From: Clostridium pasteurianum
GTDB taxonomy: Bacteria; Bacillota; Clostridia; Clostridiales; Clostridiaceae
Length of the DNA: 64,000 nt
Direction of reading: 5' to 3'
Assembly: GCF_001705235.1 (NCBI RefSeq)
Contig: NZ_MCGV01000001.1
Span: forward strand, 1,488,001-1,552,000
Position numbers and translations under genes: made by a program
Notes under the pieces: model-generated
Told to the model about the DNA's origin: nothing
The model's database searches: none
The model's input: only the letters and a program-made list of their open reading frames with translations
Shown here: piece by piece, positions 35,201 to 46,212 of the stretch
How positions within the stretch are numbered: position 1 is the stretch's first letter
Layout of the letters: each line of letters starts with the position of its first letter

Positions 35201-35232
35201 AAAAAGGCTATCCCTTATAAGAAATAGCCCAG
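35201..35232 (-). terminator. Terminator of the glucan synthase-like gene
   Basis: On the minus strand GGCTATTTC and GGGATAGCC pair around TTATAA, followed by TTTTTTGG. Confidence 0.8.
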
Positions 35233-35317
35233 GTAAACCTATAAATCATATAGGATTAGTTGATTTATATTATATATATAGTACAACATTGTTTCTATAT
35301 CTGTCAATACACTTGCA

Positions 35318-38300
35318 TCATATAGTCACCTCAACATTATGCTCGCCACCATCTAAAAATGGTACTATACCACCAGTAACATTATCACCATCTAGTACTA
35401 TTGTTTTCTTTCCTGTTCTGTGTATGTTTATATTATAGATATTATTTTTAACTTTATACTGCATACTATAACTGCTCCACTTATCAGGAATACATGGTTC
35501 GATTGTAAAACCCATTCCTTCTTTTAATTTTAAACCAAGTATGCCTTCTATTCCGACTCTGTACATCCAACCTGCAGTACCTGTATACCAGGTCCATCCA
35601 CCTCTACCTACATAAGGTTCCTTTGCATAAACATCTGCTGCCATGACATATGGTTCAACCTTATAAGTTTGACAATCGTAAAATGATTTTGTGTGATTTA
35701 TTGGATTTATCATATTAAATAGCTTCCAGGCTTTTTTACCATCACCTAACTTTGTCATAGCAAGTATTACCCAGGTTGCTGCATGAGTATATTGGCCTCC
35801 ATTTTCTCTTACACCTGGCACATAACCTTTTATATAACCGGGATTTAACTTAGAATCATCAAATGGCGGAGTTAAAAGTAATACCATACCTTTATCTTCT
35901 TTTACCAGATACTTTTCAATTGACTTCATTGCTACTTTAGCTCTTTCATGCTTAGCTCCTCCAGATATTAATCCCCATGATTGAGCGAGAGAATCTATTT
36001 GGCATTCATCATTCTGTGCGGAACCAAGAGGTGTTCCATCATCAAAGTAAGCTCTTCTATACCAATTTCCATCCCACGCATTCTTTTCTATACTCTCTCT
36101 TACAAAATCGCTTAATTCCAAATACCTCTCACTTCTATATTCATCTTTTTTCATCTTTGCCACATCTTTAAAGTTTTTGAGTATAGAATACAAAAACCAT
36201 CCAAGCCATACACTTTCACCTTTTCCTTTGTTTCCTACGGTATTCATTCCGTCATTCCAATCTCCACTACCCATGAGCGGTATGTTATGAATTCCAAATT
36301 TAAGTGCTTTATCTATAGCTTTTATACAGTGCTCATATATAGTTCCCTTTTTGTCAGATGTTTTTGTAAGATTATATCTCTCATCTTCACCTTCTTTTAA
36401 AGGTTCATCTTCTATATACGAAACTATTTCGTCTAAAATAGAATAGTCTCCAGTATTTCTTATATAATCTAAAGTTACATAAGGAAGCCATAATAAATCA
36501 TCTGAAAATCTAGTTCTTATACCGCTATTTACTACAGGATGCCACCAATGCTGAACATCACCCTCCAAAAATTGCCTTGATGCACTTATAAGTATCTGCT
36601 TTCTAGTCATTTCAGGCTTAACAAAACTAAGAGGCATTGTATCCTGAAGCTGATCCCTAAAACCATAAGCTCCTCCAGACTGATAAAATGCAGTTCTAGC
36701 CCACAATCTGCACGAAACAAGCTGATACATAAGCCATCCATTCATCATAATATTCATACTGTCATCCGGAGTCTTTACAGCTATTGAAGTTAACATAGAT
36801 CTCCAATACTCTTTTGTCTTAGATAATTCATTTTCAGCATTTTGAACTGAAGAATATTTATCTGTTAAATTTTTAAGCTCTATTAGAGATTTTTCTTCCC
36901 CGAGCATTATTACAATTTCTTTTTCTTCCCCAGGATTCAAATTAATTTTTACATTTTCCGCCATACAGGCTTCTATTCCACTTCCTACCTCATTAGACAG
37001 CCTAATCTTTTTAATTGCAGCAGGACCATGGATATTATTTTCCTTACCAATAAATTCTTTTCTGCTTCCAGTAAAACTCTCATCATAACCACCATAAATT
37101 TTGAGAAAAGCATACAAATTTCCAAAACTTGTGCTGTAAGGATTTCTAGCGTAAATGACTTTACTATTCATATCTAAATATGTTGAAATATACTGCTTAG
37201 TATGCTCAGGTGTCACTCCTAAAACGAGTCTTGAATAGTACGTAGCTGATAATTTTCTTTCAACCTCTGTATTATTTTTAAGCTTTAAAATTATTACCTT
37301 TGTACTTTCTTCCATAGGCACAAACATAGTCATATTGCCCACTATGCCTTCTTTGTAATGGCTAAAGCTGCTGTATCCAAAACCATGCTTAATTATATAA
37401 TCGTCATTATCACGCACAGGTTCTGGACTTATACTCCAGTACTTACCTGTAACTTCATCCCTTACATAAAGTGCCTCACCTAAAGTATCTGAAACTGGAT
37501 CATTATCCCATGGAGTTATCTTATTCTCTCTACTATTTTCACTCCATGTATATGCAGAGCCTATTTCTGATACATGAAATCCAAACTTCTCATTAGATAT
37601 AACATTAATCCACGGAGCAGGTGTATTCTTACTATCATTAAGAATTATTACATACTCATTACTTTTTTCATCAAATCCTCCATATTCATTAAAAAACTTG
37701 AGGGCATTAATTGAAAATTTATATGGTTTAATATCATATTTAATTTCGTGAGATTCTAAATTTGGCATTTCATCCTTCTCATGATCTTTAGTCTTAAGCT
37801 GTGCTATTAAAAGTCCCTTATCTGAGTCTATAACCAATTTTGCTATACCTATTAAAAACTTCATGTCTTCTTCTGGCATCAATGCTTTATTAAATAGAAA
37901 AGTTTTTCCTGACTTATATCTATCCAATCTTACATTACTTCTATTTATTAAATCATTTATAGTATCTTGAAAATTTTGAATATAGGAATTATCCATTAAA
38001 TTTATTATTATAAGGTCAACACCTAAACCTTTAGTTTGAAAATATTCATGTGCCTTAATCATCTGTTTCACAATTCCGATATCACTTTCATATCTTACAA
38101 TAAGGAGTAATATTGGCAAATCCCCAGAAATACCGTAACCCCATAGTGCGGGCTGATTTTTATTTATATTTTTGATATAATAATCTCTATTTTTCAAATT
38201 ATCGCTTAAAAATAATATCTTTGATGCCATTAGCTCATATACATTAGCTTCTGATGATTTTATACCTAAGTATCCCATGGAAACTTGTGCTCCAGTAGCT

Positions 38301-41300
38301 GCAATTTCAAAAGCTCTTTTTATGCTTCCATAGAAAGAGTACTTTTTACAAATTGCAAGCACATTTTTCTTAGAATCAGCAGCAGCTGTAATATAAGATA
38401 TTCTAATGGTTTTCCCTGGTCTAATTTTAATTCTTCTTCTTAGACTCATTATAGGATCTAAGACATCTCCAACTGTATTTTTAAGTGGTGAATTCATCGC
38501 CTCAGGGTTATGAACATCCCTCGTTCTTCCAATAAAATTATTTCTGCTAGTTTCGTACTCAGCATTTCCTTTTGCTTCTCCTTCTACAATCATATAGTGC
38601 ATAACCCATAATTCATTTTCTTTTTCACTTCTCCTTCTCCTTGAAGCAAGTAAGCATCCATATTCTCCATTAAACTCTGTTCTCACAAACAAATTACTAA
38701 AAGCAGGGTGCACTAAATCCGCATCAAATGGCGCAATAGTAATTTCCATATAACTTGTTACCTCTAAAATCTTATCAGTTTTTCCATTATTGGTTATATC
38801 TAATCTCCTTATTTCTGCATCTTCCTCACTAGAAACAACAACAGTTGTACTGGTTATTATATTTTCATCCTTTCTTTTAAATTTTGCCTTATCCTCAGAA
38901 AATATGGCTTCATAATAATCGCCTTCACTTTGGCATGGTTCATACCCTGCGCTCCACCATTTGTTACTTCCTAAATCTTTTATATAGAAAAACATTCCCT
39001 TATTCTCTTCTATAGAATCATTACGCCACCTATATATATACTGTTTATCTCTTTTACTATATCCACTTCCACTATTAGAAATCATAATAGAGTAATTTCC
39101 GTTAGATAAAAGCTGAACTTCAGGAATTGTTGTTTTTGCTGTTTTATATCTTCTTTCTATTATCTTTTGTTTCTCATCCTTAAATTCTGGAACCTCAAAT
39201 GCCTTTTCTTCATTGTATACTATTCTCCTTGGCACTCTCTCCTGCAATAAAAGTTCTGTTGCCTTGACTTCCGGTATACAATGAAATCTTTTTTGTAGCA
39301 CATTATCATTTATAACATTATCAAGAGACATTAAACTCATTCCCTCATGATGAACCATAAAACACTTTACAACTTCTTTTTCTTTATTACCTTTTAATCT
39401 TACCTTAGTATAATCAATTGCCTCATAAAAACCGTATCTACCTTCAGCACCTTGATTTACAAGTTCATGCATATTACTTATAGAATTTTTAGCATCAATC
39501 TGAAGTGCCATAACTGAAGCATAAGGTGCTATTACAAATTCATCTGAAAGCCCCCTCTTAAGACCTATACCTGGAACGCCAAAAGCTTTATACATATAGT
39601 TGTTATCAGCATCTAATCTTGAAAATGCTGATTCTGAAATTCCCCAACATGGAAGTTTCCTTTTCTTGCAATATCTTCTCTGACTTTCAACTACTGTCTT
39701 GTAAGTCTGACTTAAAAGCGTTTCTGGATAATTCCTCATTATTATAATTGGCATAAGATATTCAAACATAGTTCCACTCCAGGAAACTAGACATTTTCTT
39801 TTATAGACATTTGTTATTGCCCTTCCTAGTTTAAACCAGTGATTTTGATTAACCTCACCTTTAGCTATAGCTATAAAACTTGCCTGTCTAGCTTCAGATG
39901 CTAAAAGATCATAAAAACTTTTTCCCAAACTGTCACTTTCTATATCATAACCAATAGCGAACAATTCCCTCTTATTATCAAAAAGCATTCTAAAATCAGT
40001 ATTATCTATAATCCTACTTAGCCTATTATGCAAATCATTTAAACCATATATAAGTTTTTCAATTTCAGCTTTTCCATCACTGATATCTTTAATTAGTTTT
40101 CGATAAATATCTCTATCTATTCTGTCACTGCTATTAATCTTATTTTGAATAAATACCTTTATTTCCTCTAACTTTTTAGGAAGAACACTAAGAGGTACCT
40201 CAAAAATTGCCGTATTAAGCGTTTCAAAAATATAATATTCGCTTTCTACATTTTTCATAAATGTATTTATCCACGGCATTAATTTATTACATTCATCTTT
40301 TAAATTCAAAGAAGCATTTTTAAGTTTAAGATTCCAATATATTCTTGATTTGTCTTCCTCACTTTCCACTAATTCTTCTTTTTCAATTAGACCCCAAAGT
40401 ATTTTATGAAATAACAGTAAATTGATTTTTTCATTTTGAAGTACATTTCTTATTTCTCCATAGTAGTTTTCTCTTTTTATATCAGTAGTCTTAAGCTCCT
40501 TTTCTGCTAAATTTATATTATCAATTAATCCTCTTATCAAATTTTTATTAAAGACCGAAGATTTTTTAAATTCTTCAATAGAACTGGTTAAAAGCCACAT
40601 ATATCCTACAAGATTTCCACTATCTACAGTTGATATATATTCCGGTTTGAGCGGCCTTTTAGTCTTTATATCATACCAATTATAAAAATGCCCTCTATAC
40701 ATAGGAAGTGACTCCATGCTTGAAAGCACTTTGTTCGTTCTACTTAGAAATTCAGTTATACCTATAAACCCCAAATCATATGCAGACAAATTTGAAGTTA
40801 ATCCCATTCCCATATTAGTTGGTGAAGTCCTGAAAGCAACTCCCTTATCTCCATATTCTTGATAATTATCTGGAGGAAGAAAATTTGATTCTTCATTCAC
40901 AAAATCCTCAAAATATGCAAATGTTTTTCTTGCCATCATTCGGAGAAATTTCATGTCAATGCTCTTTATACTTATATTATTTTTATTCTCTTTACTTATA
41001 AAGTATGCTGTAAATGGACTTATAAACCAAAGTACTGCCATTGGGAACATTATGAATCCAATTGCTGTTTCCCTATAAAAAGCCTCAGTACATACAATAA
41101 TTGCAATCAAACTTCCTATCCACATAGAATATGCAAAATCTCTAAATTCTCTCTTACTAGAAGCCTCTGAATCCGCAGAAGTTTGCCATTCAAGTAGATT
41201 CTTTTTACTTATAAAACATCTATATAACGTTCTTACTATAGCATCAACCATAAGATATGCTTTATACGGAAGGAAACTAAATATTAAAAACATCTGCTCT

Positions 41301-43909
41301 ATTACAACCTTACTGCTATCAATTTTCCCTGATAAATTCATACCCCTTATAGGCGATACTACCATTTCGGATATATCGAAAAGCCATGGACATATTAATG
41401 ATAAAAAAGCTATAGAAAGCCATTTATCTATATTGTATGGAAGTATGGTTATAGATAAAAATATTAAAAGCATGATTGAAGGTGCTATCATACTTCTTCT
41501 TAAATTGTCAAAAATTTTCCACTTAGACAAAGCGTTTATAGGAGATTTTTTTAATATCCAAGGCAAAAGCTGCCAATCTCCTCTAACCCATCTATGCAAT
41601 CTTTTACAGCTTGAATTATAATATGCAGGATATCCATCAATAAATTCAACATCCGTAACTAACGCTGTTCTTACATATGATCCTTCCAATAAATCATGAC
41701 TTAATATAGTATTTTCAGGTATTTGATTTTTCAACATACTCTGAAAAACATCGATATCGTATATTCCCTTTCCAGCGAAGATTCCTTCACCAAATAAATC
41801 CTGATATACATCTGAAACAGCAGTACTATATGTATCAATACCTGCTTCTCCGGAAAAAATCTTAGAATAAATCGTTTTATTAGCGCTAAGAGAATTTATG
41901 CTTACTCTAGGCTGCATAATCCCATAACCTCTTACAACTCTATCATTTTTTATGACAGCTCTATTCAAAGTATGAACCATAGCACCTACAAGCTTTTTTG
42001 CTGTATCCCTTGGAAGCTTAGTATCCGCATCAAGTGTAATAACATACTTAACATTATAAAGATTTTTTAAGCTGCCACTTATCACATTATAACTAGTATT
42101 CTTATCACCTTTTAAAAGTGAATTGAATTCAATTAGCTTTCCTCTTTTCCTTTCCCAGCCGATCCACATATTTTCACTTGAATTAAATTTTCTTTTTCGA
42201 TTAAGAAAGAAAAAGATTTCTTCTTCATTATCACAGTATTTTCTATTTAACCTTTTTACGCTATTAAGTGCAGTTCTATTTATCTTATAATCATCATCTT
42301 GTGTCTCATTTTTACTGTCCTTAAAATCACCTAAAAGTGCAAAGTAAAGATTTTTTTCTCTATTAGCAAGGTAATAAATTTCCATATCGCTAATTAATTT
42401 TTTTACTTCTTTTTCATTATTCAAAATTGCTGGAATTACTACTACTGTTCTAGCCTCATCCGGGATACCTTTTGATAAATCAATCTTGGGTACAAATTTA
42501 GGTATAGTTAAGTTATTTACACTCCAATTAACAATAGAATTCACTATTTCTGAGCATGGAATTAAAATAACAAAAAATCCTATTACGTATTGGGGTAGGT
42601 TACTATAATTTCTTCCTCTAAAAATAAGGTATAGCAAAAAGACATCTAACATAATAGTTCCAATTACATTAACACCTATATAAAATCCAACTTTATTTTC
42701 ATTTAAAATTTTCCATAATAACTTATTTACACGTTTCCTTAATCCAATTTTATCTTTTAATTCTTCAATTCCACAATCTACAATGTAATATCCAACATGC
42801 TTTCTTATACCCTTTCCCGAATACTCCTCTGCACATTTAACCGCCATCTTAGAAACATAAGACTCAGGCAAGTTCATTCCGTTTGAAATTCTCTCTATAT
42901 TATGTCTATAATAATCTTTTGATAGAAAATCCATGTGATTATATATTCCAGATGGATCTTTTCTCAATATGCTCTCTACGGAGCTAAGCCTTTCAAAACA
43001 TTCTTTCCAATTTAAGGCTTCAATTTCCCTTATAGCATTTATTGAGTTCCCCATAGATACCTGAAACTTGGCCTGTCTTTGATGCTCCAATATTATCATT
43101 TCATTGCTTGTAGTTTCCTGCATTTCAAGCCTTGTATCTATATAATCATAAATTTCTTTATTATCAACGCCGCTGTCTCTTAAAATTTTAAGAAATCTTT
43201 CTACAAAATGTGAGGTTAATATTTTTTCACTTTTTAATGCTCTTTTAACCTTCTTAAAACTAATATTTTCTGAATTTATTATGTCATCTCCATACTTATC
43301 TGCTTTCGACTTTTCAATTTGAGAAAATACTATACTTTCAGTGATTTTACTTATATTTTGAATAACCGCCATTCTAAACATAGTAGGCAGTGCCCAAAGC
43401 TCTGCACTGGTTAAGACAGCTCTCTTTTCATATTCTCCTATGTACGAAACTAAAGCCCCTTCATTTATCCTTCCATCCAATTTATTTATTATTTTAGTTC
43501 CAAGATAATATACCCTTGGAAGGCCCTTAAATGCCCCCTTACTTATAACCGGCATATTTCTATAGCATATTCCGGACATATTATGTTTTATATCCTTATA
43601 TTCTTTTTCTATGAGATACAAGTTATCAAGAAGCCACTCGGATGCAGCTGGTATTTCTCTCTTATTTCTTATTTCCCTGTCGAAGTATTCATATCCTTTA
43701 AGAATCCTATTATAACTTCTATCCAGCTTTTTTATAAGAATTCCTCTTCTGCTTCCCCTCGGTATTTCAAAGTAGCTTTTATCATGACTTAAATCATCAT
43801 TTTCTATAATGTTTTCATGATAATGATAACTTTTTCTTCTACCAACATAACGTAACATGTATATAGAACCAATAACTAAACATAGAAGAAAAATATATAC
43901 ATAAAGCAT
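35318..43909 (-). CDS. Cyclic beta-1,2-glucan synthase-like giant protein (NdvB/ChvB family)
   Basis: 2863 residues. After an N-terminal membrane segment there is a cytoplasmic region (to about 420) and further membrane segments. A GT84-type glycosyltransferase domain (about 490-880) follows, with VKYVITLDADTKLPRDTAKK and a QXXRW-like element in LHRWVRGDWQLLPWIL. More membrane segments come next, then a long C-terminal half with GH94-like domains (ACQxxxDHxW-type WHPVVNSGIRTRFSDDLLWL, then MGSGDWNDGMNTVG with the catalytic-type Asp). In Agrobacterium and Rhizobium NdvB/ChvB this layout builds cyclic beta-1,2-glucan. Single-gene homologues occur in clostridia, where the product is not established. 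The start is at MLYVYIF, with AAAGGA upstream. Confidence 0.9.
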   Translation of the reverse strand: MLYVYIFLLCLVIGSIYMLRYVGRRKSYHYHENIIENDDLSHDKSYFEIPRGSRRGILIKKLDRSYNRILKGYEYFDREIRNKREIPAASEWLLDNLYLIEKEYKDIKHNMSGICYRNMPVISKGAFKGLPRVYYLGTKIINKLDGRINEGALVSYIGEYEKRAVLTSAELWALPTMFRMAVIQNISKITESIVFSQIEKSKADKYGDDIINSENISFKKVKRALKSEKILTSHFVERFLKILRDSGVDNKEIYDYIDTRLEMQETTSNEMIILEHQRQAKFQVSMGNSINAIREIEALNWKECFERLSSVESILRKDPSGIYNHMDFLSKDYYRHNIERISNGMNLPESYVSKMAVKCAEEYSGKGIRKHVGYYIVDCGIEELKDKIGLRKRVNKLLWKILNENKVGFYIGVNVIGTIMLDVFLLYLIFRGRNYSNLPQYVIGFFVILIPCSEIVNSIVNWSVNNLTIPKFVPKIDLSKGIPDEARTVVVIPAILNNEKEVKKLISDMEIYYLANREKNLYFALLGDFKDSKNETQDDDYKINRTALNSVKRLNRKYCDNEEEIFFFLNRKRKFNSSENMWIGWERKRGKLIEFNSLLKGDKNTSYNVISGSLKNLYNVKYVITLDADTKLPRDTAKKLVGAMVHTLNRAVIKNDRVVRGYGIMQPRVSINSLSANKTIYSKIFSGEAGIDTYSTAVSDVYQDLFGEGIFAGKGIYDIDVFQSMLKNQIPENTILSHDLLEGSYVRTALVTDVEFIDGYPAYYNSSCKRLHRWVRGDWQLLPWILKKSPINALSKWKIFDNLRRSMIAPSIMLLIFLSITILPYNIDKWLSIAFLSLICPWLFDISEMVVSPIRGMNLSGKIDSSKVVIEQMFLIFSFLPYKAYLMVDAIVRTLYRCFISKKNLLEWQTSADSEASSKREFRDFAYSMWIGSLIAIIVCTEAFYRETAIGFIMFPMAVLWFISPFTAYFISKENKNNISIKSIDMKFLRMMARKTFAYFEDFVNEESNFLPPDNYQEYGDKGVAFRTSPTNMGMGLTSNLSAYDLGFIGITEFLSRTNKVLSSMESLPMYRGHFYNWYDIKTKRPLKPEYISTVDSGNLVGYMWLLTSSIEEFKKSSVFNKNLIRGLIDNINLAEKELKTTDIKRENYYGEIRNVLQNEKINLLLFHKILWGLIEKEELVESEEDKSRIYWNLKLKNASLNLKDECNKLMPWINTFMKNVESEYYIFETLNTAIFEVPLSVLPKKLEEIKVFIQNKINSSDRIDRDIYRKLIKDISDGKAEIEKLIYGLNDLHNRLSRIIDNTDFRMLFDNKRELFAIGYDIESDSLGKSFYDLLASEARQASFIAIAKGEVNQNHWFKLGRAITNVYKRKCLVSWSGTMFEYLMPIIIMRNYPETLLSQTYKTVVESQRRYCKKRKLPCWGISESAFSRLDADNNYMYKAFGVPGIGLKRGLSDEFVIAPYASVMALQIDAKNSISNMHELVNQGAEGRYGFYEAIDYTKVRLKGNKEKEVVKCFMVHHEGMSLMSLDNVINDNVLQKRFHCIPEVKATELLLQERVPRRIVYNEEKAFEVPEFKDEKQKIIERRYKTAKTTIPEVQLLSNGNYSIMISNSGSGYSKRDKQYIYRWRNDSIEENKGMFFYIKDLGSNKWWSAGYEPCQSEGDYYEAIFSEDKAKFKRKDENIITSTTVVVSSEEDAEIRRLDITNNGKTDKILEVTSYMEITIAPFDADLVHPAFSNLFVRTEFNGEYGCLLASRRRRSEKENELWVMHYMIVEGEAKGNAEYETSRNNFIGRTRDVHNPEAMNSPLKNTVGDVLDPIMSLRRRIKIRPGKTIRISYITAAADSKKNVLAICKKYSFYGSIKRAFEIAATGAQVSMGYLGIKSSEANVYELMASKILFLSDNLKNRDYYIKNINKNQPALWGYGISGDLPILLLIVRYESDIGIVKQMIKAHEYFQTKGLGVDLIIINLMDNSYIQNFQDTINDLINRSNVRLDRYKSGKTFLFNKALMPEEDMKFLIGIAKLVIDSDKGLLIAQLKTKDHEKDEMPNLESHEIKYDIKPYKFSINALKFFNEYGGFDEKSNEYVIILNDSKNTPAPWINVISNEKFGFHVSEIGSAYTWSENSRENKITPWDNDPVSDTLGEALYVRDEVTGKYWSISPEPVRDNDDYIIKHGFGYSSFSHYKEGIVGNMTMFVPMEESTKVIILKLKNNTEVERKLSATYYSRLVLGVTPEHTKQYISTYLDMNSKVIYARNPYSTSFGNLYAFLKIYGGYDESFTGSRKEFIGKENNIHGPAAIKKIRLSNEVGSGIEACMAENVKINLNPGEEKEIVIMLGEEKSLIELKNLTDKYSSVQNAENELSKTKEYWRSMLTSIAVKTPDDSMNIMMNGWLMYQLVSCRLWARTAFYQSGGAYGFRDQLQDTMPLSFVKPEMTRKQILISASRQFLEGDVQHWWHPVVNSGIRTRFSDDLLWLPYVTLDYIRNTGDYSILDEIVSYIEDEPLKEGEDERYNLTKTSDKKGTIYEHCIKAIDKALKFGIHNIPLMGSGDWNDGMNTVGNKGKGESVWLGWFLYSILKNFKDVAKMKKDEYRSERYLELSDFVRESIEKNAWDGNWYRRAYFDDGTPLGSAQNDECQIDSLAQSWGLISGGAKHERAKVAMKSIEKYLVKEDKGMVLLLTPPFDDSKLNPGYIKGYVPGVRENGGQYTHAATWVILAMTKLGDGKKAWKLFNMINPINHTKSFYDCQTYKVEPYVMAADVYAKEPYVGRGGWTWYTGTAGWMYRVGIEGILGLKLKEGMGFTIEPCIPDKWSSYSMQYKVKNNIYNINIHRTGKKTIVLDGDNVTGGIVPFLDGGEHNVEVTI

Positions 43910-44049
43910 AATAATCAATCCTTTCAGCAAATATACTCATTAATTTAACTTCGATTATTATTCCCACATATATATTTTTTTAAACAAAATTTTAAAGTTA
44001 CAAATTACAGATTTATATTAACTATTTAAATTTACCATCAAAAAAAATC

Positions 44050-44115
44050 GTGGGTTATTAGTAAAAACATGACCTTGTGCCCCAACATGATCAAGTGCTT
44101 TTACCAATAACCCAC
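44050..44115 (-). terminator. Terminator of lysA
   Basis: On the minus strand GTGGGTTATTGGTAAAAGC and GTTTTTACTAATAACCCAC pair around a loop of about 28 bases, followed by GATTTTTTTTG. Confidence 0.8.
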
Positions 44116-44176
44116 ATTTAACTTAGAAGCAGCTGATCAATAAAATCAGCCTTTATATTGAGCCCCCTAAATATTT

Positions 44177-45472
44177 TTATAGCAAAACTTCGTTCATGAG
44201 CATATCTTCATAACTTTCCCTTTTGCATATTAACTTAGCTTTTCCATCATTGACTAAAACAACTGCTGCTTTAGGAATCTTATTATAATTATTACTCATG
44301 GAATAGCCATAAGCTCCAGTAGTAGCTACAACTAAAATATCACCACTCTCTGCCTTCGCCATGCTTATATCATTTAAAAGTATGTCTCCAGATTCACAGC
44401 ACTTACCTGATACAGTAACCGTTTCTTTTGAATTTCTAAATTTATCTGCAATTTCACATTCATATTCGGCCTTATAAAGAGAAGGTCTTATATTATCAGT
44501 CATACCACCATCTACGGATACATATTTTCTTATTCCTGGTATTTCTTTTATAGAACCTACAGTATAAATAGTTGTTCCTGCATTTCCTATTATAGATCTA
44601 CCAGGCTCTATTATGAGCTTTGGAAGTTTTATATTAAATTCGTCAGCACTTCTTTGAGCTTCTTCTAATATGGCATTACAAAAATCTTCAGTTGATTTTG
44701 GTTTATCTCCTTCTTTATAGTAAATTCCAAAGCCACCACCTAAATCAAGCTCTTTTATTTCATAATTCAACTCATCTTTAATAGTCTTAACAAATTTAAG
44801 CATAACCTTCGTTTCTTCTTCATAAGGTCCTATTTCAAAAATTTGAGAACCTATATGTGCATGAATACCTACAAGCTCTACATTTTTAAATTTTAGAACT
44901 TCTTTAACAGCTTTGAGTGCATCTCCATTAGCTAAAGTAAATCCAAACTTAGAATCGATTTGTCCTGTTTTTATATACTCATGTGTATGTGCTTCTATTC
45001 CAGGAGTTATTCTAAGAAATACTTTTTGAACCTTACCCATTCTTTCAGCTATTTCATTTACTTTTTCTATTTCATAAAAATTATCTGCTACAAATCTTCC
45101 TACGTTTAATTTTATCCCCATTTCCATTTCATCTATTGTTTTATTATTTCCATGAAATAAAATATTATTCATATTAAATCCAGCTTTGTAAGCGGTATAA
45201 AGTTCTCCCCCTGAAACTACATCTAGACTAAGCCCCTCTTCACTAACAATTTGACACATTGCAATAGGTAAAAATGCCTTACCAGCATATGCAACTCTAT
45301 TTCCATCTTTTTCTGCCTTAAAATTTTTATAATATCTTCTACAATTTTCCCTCACTAATTGTTCATCAATTACATAAAGAGGCGTACCATAGTCTTTTGC
45401 AAGTTTCTTACAACTTATGCCCCCTATATATAACTCATTACTTTCAACATTCATACTTCCAAATAATTTCAA
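44177..45472 (-). CDS. lysA: Diaminopimelate decarboxylase
   Basis: About 431 residues. It decarboxylates meso-DAP to L-lysine, the last step of lysine biosynthesis. PLP-binding Lys is in VAYAGKAFLPIAMC, the glycine-rich phosphate loop is ELDLGGGFGIYYKEG, and the substrate/dimer motif GKCCESGDILLNDI has the catalytic Cys. I choose TTG at 45472 because AGAGGTG lies six bases upstream; the GTG three codons earlier overlaps that ribosome binding site. Expression is under the upstream lysine riboswitch. Confidence 0.97.
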   Translation of the reverse strand: MKLFGSMNVESNELYIGGISCKKLAKDYGTPLYVIDEQLVRENCRRYYKNFKAEKDGNRVAYAGKAFLPIAMCQIVSEEGLSLDVVSGGELYTAYKAGFNMNNILFHGNNKTIDEMEMGIKLNVGRFVADNFYEIEKVNEIAERMGKVQKVFLRITPGIEAHTHEYIKTGQIDSKFGFTLANGDALKAVKEVLKFKNVELVGIHAHIGSQIFEIGPYEEETKVMLKFVKTIKDELNYEIKELDLGGGFGIYYKEGDKPKSTEDFCNAILEEAQRSADEFNIKLPKLIIEPGRSIIGNAGTTIYTVGSIKEIPGIRKYVSVDGGMTDNIRPSLYKAEYECEIADKFRNSKETVTVSGKCCESGDILLNDISMAKAESGDILVVATTGAYGYSMSNNYNKIPKAAVVLVNDGKAKLICKRESYEDMLMNEVLL

Positions 45473-45497
45473 ATAAAACACCTCTTTATTTTTTTAT

Positions 45498-45724
45498 ATA
45501 AAAATAAACGGCAAAGGAACACCCTTGCCGTCTTAACTGCAATCTTGTGTACCTTGTAGCGCTCCACTTACCTAATGACAATTAAGTGACAACCCTTCAC
45601 ATATTTTGTGAAAAGCCAGCGAATAAATTTGCCAATTTATTTGCTTCGGCTAAAAGTCCCTTTCACTGCTTATCATAATTTGCCAACTCCAAACAGTTAC
45701 TCTTAACTTAAAGCACCTCTACAA
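45498..45724 (-). promoter_or_regulatory. Lysine riboswitch (L-box) of lysA
   Basis: The aptamer lies at 45554-45724 on the minus strand. P1 pairs TTGTAG with CTACAA. The core has AGAGGTGC, AAGAGTAACTG, CAGTGAAAGGGAC, GCCGAAGC, GCTGGC, TTGTCA and GGAGCGCTACAA, the conserved L-box elements. The intrinsic terminator ACGGCAAGGGTGTTCCTTGCCGT-like hairpin sits at 45508-45531 with a T-rich tail. Bound lysine should favour termination. Confidence 0.95.
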
Positions 45725-45813
45725 AAGGTCTATTTCTATTGTTTTTAATTCTACCACACAATGCATAAATATACAATACGTTTTTTTAACTTCATTCATA
45801 ATCTAATAATATT

Positions 45814-46052
45814 GCGAAGTAATAGTATTTTGAAACATTAAATAAAAATCATAAGACTAAGCTTCAAATTATAAAAATACTAATAAATTTTAATAACTCG
45901 CTGAAAAAAAGCTCAGACAAATTAAAATTTCTAAGTCTTTTTATAATTTGAAGCAAGTCTTATTGACTTTTATTTAAATCGTTCCCAAAATACTATTTAC
46001 TTCGCTTAAAATAAAAGCAAGGTGAATTTTTCTCCGCTTCCCTGCGAAAAAT
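45814..46052 (-). repeat. BHR copy 10 (full)
   Basis: The long hairpin spans 45814-46005 with termini GCGAAGTAATAGTATTTTG and its near-complement. Its short hairpin lies at 46018-46052 (GTGAATTTTTCTC/GCGAAAAAT). It reads on the minus strand, short hairpin first. Confidence 0.88.
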
Positions 46053-46089
46053 AGTATAGACATCAAACTAACTCTATGTAATTGATGTC

Positions 46090-46209
46090 CAAAATTCCGT
46101 AGGTACGGAGGAATTTTTTCCTTGCTTTACTCCTAAATCTAAATAACAGTGCTTTGTAACATTAAAAAAGCTCTAATAAATAATGTTACAAAGCATTGTT
46201 ATTTAGATT
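46090..46209 (+). repeat. BHR copy 11 (internally deleted)
   Basis: The short hairpin AAAATTCC...GGAGGAATTTT and CCTTGC linker are followed by a short version of the long hairpin: AATCTAAATAACAGTGC and TTTGTAACATTA paired with their complements, with no conserved loop. The right end lies three bases from the M18 aminopeptidase stop codon. It faces copy 10. Confidence 0.75.
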
Positions 46210-46212
46210 CGT

